Positions 37,939 to 43,635 of a stretch of 43,635 nt of DNA are shown one piece after another; the stretch's first letter is position 1, and each line of letters begins with the position of its first letter. Both the position numbers and the translations under genes were made by a program. Location: positions 1 through 43,635 of the forward strand of contig JAHBNG010000130.1 in assembly GCA_019217005.1 (NCBI GenBank). Direction: 5' to 3'. This stretch comes from Chloroflexi bacterium TSY (lineage in GTDB: Bacteria; Chloroflexota; Anaerolineae; Caldilineales; Caldilineaceae). The notes beneath the pieces were generated by a model that was given only the letters and a program-made list of their open reading frames with translations, was not told where the DNA came from and ran no database searches.

Positions 37939-38685
37939 TTGCCTTTGCTCGGTCGGCAAGCGGAAGCCGATGCACTCTATCAAGTGTCAGTGGCAGAGCG
38001 TATCCTGAATGACAAAATTGTGGAATTGTTGCGCCTCCGGGATAGTGGGTTTCCCGCCGCAGCGCATCTGGTCTGGACAGAAGAAGGCCAGCCTTTACGG
38101 GATGATCTGATCAAGACGATTCAAGAGTTAGAGCAGATAGAGGCCGACATTAGTCGGCAAATCATCATTCGTGCGGAACAAATTGAACAACGCAACGAAC
38201 AGATATCTATCGTCCCAACTGGATTAGCGTTGATTGCTGGCGTCGCCGCCGCTATCTTCATTACGCGGAGCATCACTGCGCCAATCGCGCATTTGGTCGC
38301 GGGAACCAATGCAATTGGTTCTGATTTAACCTCGCGTGTCAATCCCTCTGGACCGCAGGAAATTACCTTTTTGGGGCAAGCCATCAACAACATGGCAGAC
38401 GAACTGCGTGATCTACTGGAGCGCATTCGAAAGCGCACTGAGGAACTGGCGACGGCAAATGAAGCGATCAACGCACTGAACGAACAACTCAAAGAAGAGA
38501 ATTTACGCTTGGGGGCAGAAGCGGGCGAGCAGTATGGCATGGACCGACTTTGTCAGGTAATCAGTGAGCAGTGGTCAGGTTCGGCCGACGCCATCAAGGA
38601 GGCCATCATCACCAACGTGCGGCAACACATTGGTGAGCAGGAGGTTTTTGATGATATTACGCTGGTGGTGGCTAAGCAGCAATAG
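37939..38685 (+). pseudogene. CHASE3-like-HAMP sensor fused to a gutted SpoIIE tail
   Basis: 248 codons, open throughout. The N-terminus is the end of a CHASE3-like helical sensor (truncated; its first helix is missing), then a membrane helix (GLALIAGVAAAIFITRSITA), HAMP and the coil LKEENLRLGAEA. Instead of a full phosphatase, the next residue group is EQYGMDRLCQVISEQWSGSA, the last 60 residues of the domain. About 195 residues with the catalytic metal sites are lost by an in-frame deletion. The product could still sit in the membrane but cannot be a phosphatase. Whether it is a decoy or debris is unknown; there is no clear RBS. Confidence 0.78.
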
Positions 38686-38738
38686 GCATTTCAACCCCTA
38701 ACTGAAAGAAATAAGAATGAATTCCCAAACATTAATAT

Positions 38739-40223
38739 ACTTTACTTTCTGGTAAAAGAAAAGAGATGAGGTGAGAAATGTGACAAAAAGCGGTTAGCAG
38801 TTCATCCTAAAGGTAGAGAACCCAAAAAGGAGGAAGGAATGCTAACCACGCCAGAAATAACTATAGCAGTACTGATGAATGTATTGCAAGTAACGCCGAT
38901 GGGAACAAACGTAAATGTAATGCGTCTGATGTGGGCAATGCTGAATGGGTCGTTTCTGAAAAGTCGAGGAGCAATCCATAGCGCATTGAAAGAAAGCGGG
39001 TTTGAAGATGAGGAGCTCCGGCGAAGCTGGTGGAGCTGATATGGATCATGGGATATCACAAGTCTGCTGGGGTCGTGGCAAGAAGAAGTGGAAAGGGGAA
39101 TGGGAGGCAAAAAAGTTAGAAGGGTACCGAGTGAAAAGCATAGATATCACAGGGTTCTGGCGACCGAAGCTGCAAGGGAAAGTGAACCGACTCTATAACT
39201 CAACGGCTCGTCGGCATTGCCCGCGCTCATCTTTGGAGTGATGATAAGCTCGGGGAGATAGGCGGGAAGCGAGTGCCACTGCTCAAGGCAATCATGAGAT
39301 GCACGGTTGGAACAAAGGAAAGTGAGTTTCGGAAAAGCTGCTGACAGAGACGAAGAAATCACTGGAGTCAGACGAAGTGGCGGTGGTCGATGCCGGGTTT
39401 ACAATCAGAGAAATGCTAGAAAGCGGCATAGACCGATTTGTCCTGCGGGAAGCCATTAACTGCACAGTGCGCCGCAATGAGTTCCCAAACGCAAAGAAAA
39501 GGCAGACCACCTGAATATGGTGATATTGTGCGTCCGCTCTCGCAGCTATAAGGGAAAGCGACTCGAGGCTACAACTCCGGACTCGTCTGGTCGCTTTCTA
39601 TAGTGGTCGCCTGATTTGCTATCAAGCATGGCACAATCTCGTCCCCAGAACAACCAAGGTGGATACAGCCAACCGTACCTACTCGATTTACGTCATTCAG
39701 GATCCGGCCTACAACACACCTTTGGTTTTGGCGACCGTTATGACTTTGCAGCCTGAAACCATTTATCTTGTCTACCTGGAACGCTGGCCTGTTGAACCTC
39801 CCCCCTTGGCTTCCAAGCAGATGATTGGCTTACATCGTCAATTTGTTCATGCCGATGAGGCTTGTTTCCGCTTACCTGAACTGGGGCTGCTGGCAATCTT
39901 CTTTCCCATTTAGCCGCTTCTCTTCCTCCCATACCGACTGGCTACTGGGATCGAGAGCCTCAATCCACTCCCGGCAGGCTGCGCCGTGTTCTCTCGAGTG
40001 CTCTTTTTCCAACTCCCGACCAACTCGACCCTGACTTTCGGAAAAAGGCCTCGGTTTCACACCATTTACCTAAAGGCGTTCTCGCTCATCGCCGCCTCAA
40101 TGCCGCTGCTTAAACTAGCCGAGCACTATTTTTACATTTTATCCCGTTTTTTCAGGGTGGATTCTTTTTTCCGCCCCTTTCGGTTTGCCCTTTGTCACTC
40201 AAGCCTTTACCAGAAAGTAAAGT
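38739..40223 (+). mobile_element. IS copy 2, both terminal repeats present
   Basis: ACTTTACTTTCTGGTAAA at 38739-38756 and its exact complement at 40206-40223 bound a 1485-bp element homologous to 2028-3472 in the same orientation. No target duplication is visible (left flank AATAT, right flank TTTCA). It ends 4 bases before the ATG of the hybrid kinase. With the copy at 2028 it frames 35 kb as long direct repeats. Confidence 0.9.
38839..40113 (+). pseudogene. IS4-like DDE transposase, multiply frameshifted
   Basis: ATG 38839 behind AGGAGGAAGGA starts MLTTPEITIAVLMNVLQVTP and reads about 50 codons further than copy 1 before shifting. Later blocks match copy 1 in different frames: DITGFWRPKLQGKVNRLYNS, VAVVDAGFTIREMLES, and VDTANRTYSIYV through YLERWPVEPPPLASKQMIGL. 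Frame breaks differ from those in copy 1 (for example the lost bases near 39210 and 39900), so the two copies decayed independently. A consensus of both could rebuild the active protein. Confidence 0.78.
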
Positions 40224-40227
40224 TTTC

Positions 40228-43200
40228 ATGTCTTTTGTCAATAAATTCCCATTGCGCATTGTGTTGGTTGTGCCGTTTGTTCTGCAGCTCATCGTTGCGA
40301 TTGGATTGATTGGATGGCTCTCCTTCCGCAACAGCCAGCAAACAGTGGATGACATGGCGGGCCAGTTGGGACACCAAATCACCTCTCGCGTTGAGCAATA
40401 CCTCGCTCCTTACTTGGATACGGCACACGTCATTAACGCCATCAACACGAAAGCTGCCGAACTTGGGCAATTGAATTTGACGGATCTTGAGAGCTTGGAG
40501 AATGTACTGAGAGAACAGATACAACTCTTTGATTCCGTCAGCTACATTTATTTTGCCGACGAGAATGGAGAAGAAGTCGGCGTCATGAGTACAGCGGATA
40601 GTGAAATAACCGTTTGGTGGTTACGCCTATCCAATCCCGGCAATTTCACCCAATATGCCATCGATGAGCAAGGCAATCTCACGGACGAACTCCATGTGAT
40701 CCCCCAGTATGATCCTAGAAAGCGACCGTGGTATATTGCCGCTGTCGAAGCGGGCACCTCGATTTGGACACCGATCTATCGCTGGGCAGGCACTCCCGAT
40801 CTGGGTATTGATGCCGCCTTGCCGATCTATCATGAGGATGGCTCTCTGCATGGTGTGATGGGGGTTGCAGTCATATTGTCGGATGTCAATACATTTTTAC
40901 GCAGTCTGGAAATCGGGAAAAATGGACAAACATTTATCATTGAACGTTCAGGAGAATTGGTCGCAACGTCATTGGTCGATGCGCCACTCTTTACCAATAC
41001 CGATGATTTCGACTTCAATCGTATCAAAGCGAACGATAGTCAAATTCCTCTTATCCAACAAACCTCGCAATTTCTGATCAACCAATTTAATGGGCTTGTT
41101 AACATCCAAGAGCCACAGCAATTGCAATTTGCACTCGACGGGATCAACCAATTCCTATACGTTACGCCAATTCAAGACGAATATGGCCTTGACTGGATCA
41201 CCGTGATGGTGGTGCCGGAGACCGATTTTACCGCCCAGATCGAGGCCAGTACTCGATTCACGCTGATATTGTCGGTCGTCGCCTTGCTCGTTGCGATTGG
41301 GATTGGGGTCGTCACGGCACGCTGGATTACCCGCCCAATTTCGCAGGCAAACGAAGCCGCCAAAGAACTGGCGAAGGGGGAGTGGGAACAGACGTTACCG
41401 GAAGATCGCACCGATGAGTTGGGACAGTTGTCAAGATCGTTCAATCAGATGGCGCAACAGCTGCGAACATCCTTTGAGACCTTGGAATTACAAAACACAG
41501 AGTTGCAGCGGCTGGACAAACTCAAGGATGAATTTTTGGCCAACACGTCTCATGAACTGCGCACACCCCTCAACGGCATTATTGGTCTGGCGGACTCTCT
41601 CATTGATGGGGCCACGGGTACCTTAAGCGATGCAACCAACCACAATCTGGCCATGATCGTTGCGAGCGGCAAACGTTTGGCTAGCCTAGTCAACGATATC
41701 CTGGATTTCTCCAAGCTCAAACATGAAGATTTTTCGCTGCAACTCAAACCGCTTGACGTCTCCACACTAGCCGACGTGATCTTAATGCTCTCACAGCCTT
41801 TGGTAGCGCATAAGCCGGTGGCGCTCATCAATCAGACCGATCTCGGCCTGCCGCTCGTGACGGCTGATGAAAATCGGGTACAGCAGATCATGCATAACCT
41901 TGTGGGCAATGCGATTAAATTCACCGAATCAGGTGAGGTGGCGGTACGAGCCCATGTGCAAGGCGATTACCTCGCAATTACGATTGTAGATACAGGTATC
42001 GGCATTCCCAGAGAGAAGTTTGAGCAAATTTTCCAGTCTTTTGAACAGGTCGACGGCACAACCGCACGTGAATATGGTGGCTCAGGGCTGGGGCTAGCCG
42101 TGACCAAACAGTTGGTCGAGCTTCATGGTGGGCAGATCGAGGTCGCATCGGAAGTGGGTACGGGATCACAGTTTACCTTTACGTTACCCCTAGCAGACGC
42201 CACAGAAGCTGCCAATTCCCAAGTTGCGCCTCCCGCTGAAACGGTGACAAAAGTGAGGACGTATCCATCTGCCCCAACGGACGAAGTTGTGACGCCCATT
42301 GTCGAATCGACGGACAGTATCGTCCAGCCCAAGCCTCTCCCACCATCTGCGAACGGTCGCTATAAAGTGTTAATCGTCGACGATGAGCCAGTCAACCTGC
42401 AAGTGTTGGAAAACCATCTCTCCTTGCAAAACTATGAGGTCACGCAAGCCCAAAACGGTCTCGAAGCGGTTGCACTCATCGAAGATGGAGTGCGCTTTGA
42501 TCTGGTGATCCTCGATGTAATGATGCCTCGGATGTCCGGCTATCAGGTCTGTCAGCGGCTGCGCGAAAAGTTTGCCCCCAATGAACTACCGGTGATGCTG
42601 CTAAGTGCGAAAGATCAAGTCACCGACCTGGTTACGGGTTTACAGAGCGGTGCCAATGACTATCTGACAAAGCCAATTTCCAAAGAAGAATTACTTGCGC
42701 GGGTTGAAACGCACCTCAGCATCAAAGAGTTGATCCTTGAAAATGTGCGGTTGAGTGCTGAGCTTGAAGTGACGCAGCGACTCCAACAGATGATCCTACC
42801 CACGCCGACAGAATTGCAGCAGGTCCAAGAGCTGGATATCGCCTGTTACATGTCCCCCTCAGCCGAGGTGGGTGGTGACTACTATGACGTGTTGCAGCAC
42901 AATGGCCAGATCAAGATTGGCATCGGCGATGTCACCGACCACGGTTTGGAAAGCGGCGTACTCATGTTGATGACCCAAACGGCCGTGCGTACGTTGTTGG
43001 CCGACAATGGCGTGATCAATGGCACAGGGAATAGAACCGGCAACGGGCGCGATCCAAAGCAGTTCATCCATGCCATTAACCGTGCCATTTATGAGAACGT
43101 GAAGCGGATGGGTTCACAGCGTACACTTAGCCTGGCCCTGTTAGATTACGCAGATGGTCAATTGACAGTGACAGGGCACCATGAAGAGCTCATCGTTGTC

Positions 43201-43509
43201 CGCAACGGCGGGAAGATTGAACGAATTGACACGTTTGAGTTGGGAATGCCCATTGGTCTGCTTGACAACATTGATTCGTTTGTCGATCAGCTGACCATCA
43301 AGCTAGATGCAGGTGATGGCGTTGTCCTTTATACGGATGGCATTATGGCGAAGCTGATGGAAAACGCCGAAGATGACGACACTGAAGTATCCGGTCTCGG
43401 TTTCCTGACGATGATCAACAATTACGGCGCCCAATTGGCGTGGAAGTTCAGCCACGAAAACGGCAACGCCGCACCGACTGTTACGACGATGGTCGAGTTA
43501 ACCGTATAA
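40228..43509 (+). CDS. Hybrid sensor: dCache-HAMP-histidine kinase-REC-SpoIIE, fused to a SiaB-like tail
   Basis: 1093 residues from ATG 40228; a longer frame starting in the IS is artificial. Order: helix 1 (about 10-30), dCache 40-350 (YDPRKRPWYIAA), helix 2 (about 352-372), HAMP, coil, HisKA with His442 in NTSHELRTPLNG, HATPase with NLVGNAIKFTESGE, DTGIGIP and GGSGLGLAV, a Pro-rich linker, REC with Asp763 in LVILDVMMPRMSG, then PP2C with EVGGDYYDV and GDVTDHGLESG. After VVLYTDGIM the phosphatase stops; the usual last helix and FDDITLVV are replaced by ENAEDDDTEVSGLGFLTMIN...TMVELTV, which looks like the end of a SiaB/DUF6272-type protein. The final metal Asp is thus missing, so phosphatase activity is doubtful. 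The IS removes the native upstream region. Confidence 0.85.
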   Translation: MSFVNKFPLRIVLVVPFVLQLIVAIGLIGWLSFRNSQQTVDDMAGQLGHQITSRVEQYLAPYLDTAHVINAINTKAAELGQLNLTDLESLENVLREQIQLFDSVSYIYFADENGEEVGVMSTADSEITVWWLRLSNPGNFTQYAIDEQGNLTDELHVIPQYDPRKRPWYIAAVEAGTSIWTPIYRWAGTPDLGIDAALPIYHEDGSLHGVMGVAVILSDVNTFLRSLEIGKNGQTFIIERSGELVATSLVDAPLFTNTDDFDFNRIKANDSQIPLIQQTSQFLINQFNGLVNIQEPQQLQFALDGINQFLYVTPIQDEYGLDWITVMVVPETDFTAQIEASTRFTLILSVVALLVAIGIGVVTARWITRPISQANEAAKELAKGEWEQTLPEDRTDELGQLSRSFNQMAQQLRTSFETLELQNTELQRLDKLKDEFLANTSHELRTPLNGIIGLADSLIDGATGTLSDATNHNLAMIVASGKRLASLVNDILDFSKLKHEDFSLQLKPLDVSTLADVILMLSQPLVAHKPVALINQTDLGLPLVTADENRVQQIMHNLVGNAIKFTESGEVAVRAHVQGDYLAITIVDTGIGIPREKFEQIFQSFEQVDGTTAREYGGSGLGLAVTKQLVELHGGQIEVASEVGTGSQFTFTLPLADATEAANSQVAPPAETVTKVRTYPSAPTDEVVTPIVESTDSIVQPKPLPPSANGRYKVLIVDDEPVNLQVLENHLSLQNYEVTQAQNGLEAVALIEDGVRFDLVILDVMMPRMSGYQVCQRLREKFAPNELPVMLLSAKDQVTDLVTGLQSGANDYLTKPISKEELLARVETHLSIKELILENVRLSAELEVTQRLQQMILPTPTELQQVQELDIACYMSPSAEVGGDYYDVLQHNGQIKIGIGDVTDHGLESGVLMLMTQTAVRTLLADNGVINGTGNRTGNGRDPKQFIHAINRAIYENVKRMGSQRTLSLALLDYADGQLTVTGHHEELIVVRNGGKIERIDTFELGMPIGLLDNIDSFVDQLTIKLDAGDGVVLYTDGIMAKLMENAEDDDTEVSGLGFLTMINNYGAQLAWKFSHENGNAAPTVTTMVELTV

Positions 43510-43611
43510 TAGTGCTTTGTCAGGAAAACTCTGATAGTGATGCTCGTTCCGCCGGTCTCCGGTGGAATGCTGTTTAGACGCTCCCCGTCCAAGCTGTAGG
43601 AGATACAACAT

Positions 43612-43635
43612 ATGAATGAGATTGTCCACGATGAC
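43612..43635 (+). CDS. Start of a gene running off the window
   Basis: ATG 43612 follows AGGAG with an 8-base spacer. Only MNEIVHDD is visible, too short to name. Its place after a SpoIIE kinase with a SiaB-like tail would suit a SiaC- or STAS-type partner, but that is a guess from context. The 102 bases before it hold no other gene. Confidence 0.5.

Overview
The window looks like a piece of a filamentous or Anaerolineae/Caldilineae-type Chloroflexota genome. The pointers are Thr-Pro-rich linkers and an LPxTG tail in a decayed surface protein, several large sensor proteins ending in SpoIIE/PP2C phosphatase domains, a FIST sensor, a Thermus/Chloroflexi-type alpha-glucan phosphorylase, and moderate GC content. 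This is inferred from protein style; there is no rRNA or marker gene to fix the taxon. Many genes are broken by frameshifts, in-frame stops or clean internal deletions, and mobile elements are dense, so the region is either decaying or partly mis-assembled.

Layout. 1-5.1 kb is a graveyard: the end of an insertion sequence (IS), a frameshifted LPxTG surface protein, a frameshifted lgt, a dead IS copy, and an IS701-like element whose transposase has one in-frame stop. 5.2-12.5 kb holds intact housekeeping and sugar genes: sulfatase-like hydrolase, PAP2-like membrane protein, a ROK kinase-galT pair, an SPL-like radical SAM protein and an FGGY kinase. 12.7-16.5 kb has a small ORF with a consensus promoter and a perfect Shine-Dalgarno, then a divergently oriented operon of a zinc-sensor-type ArsR regulator, an ABC ATPase and two ABC-2 permeases (the last frameshifted), with a clear promoter and operator. 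16.8-18.6 kb encodes a protein of an uncharacterised family. 18.9-21.9 kb has hslO, a TIGR01777 epimerase and a MerR/B12-type photoreceptor-like regulator split at a G7 tract. 22.1-25.4 kb has an IS110 remnant carrying a small MITE and a glgP gene that has lost its catalytic middle. 26.2-30.2 kb has a ferric-type ABC importer without its binding protein, thrH, and a 26-residue membrane peptide behind a terminator-like leader. 30.6-31.4 kb is an HNH nuclease gene with a palindromic operator.

31.5-43.6 kb is a signalling cluster of related dCache/CHASE3/FIST/GAF/PAS sensors fused to SpoIIE phosphatases, plus a hybrid histidine kinase-REC-phosphatase. One member is split exactly by a 215-bp MITE with a 5-bp target duplication. 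Two have lost parts of the phosphatase domain, and the last is fused to what looks like the tail of a SiaB/DUF6272-like protein. A second IS copy sits 4 bases upstream of the hybrid kinase start codon. Such phosphatases normally act in partner-switching systems that dephosphorylate STAS proteins; no STAS gene is complete in the window.

At least five families of small inverted-repeat elements are scattered between the genes.
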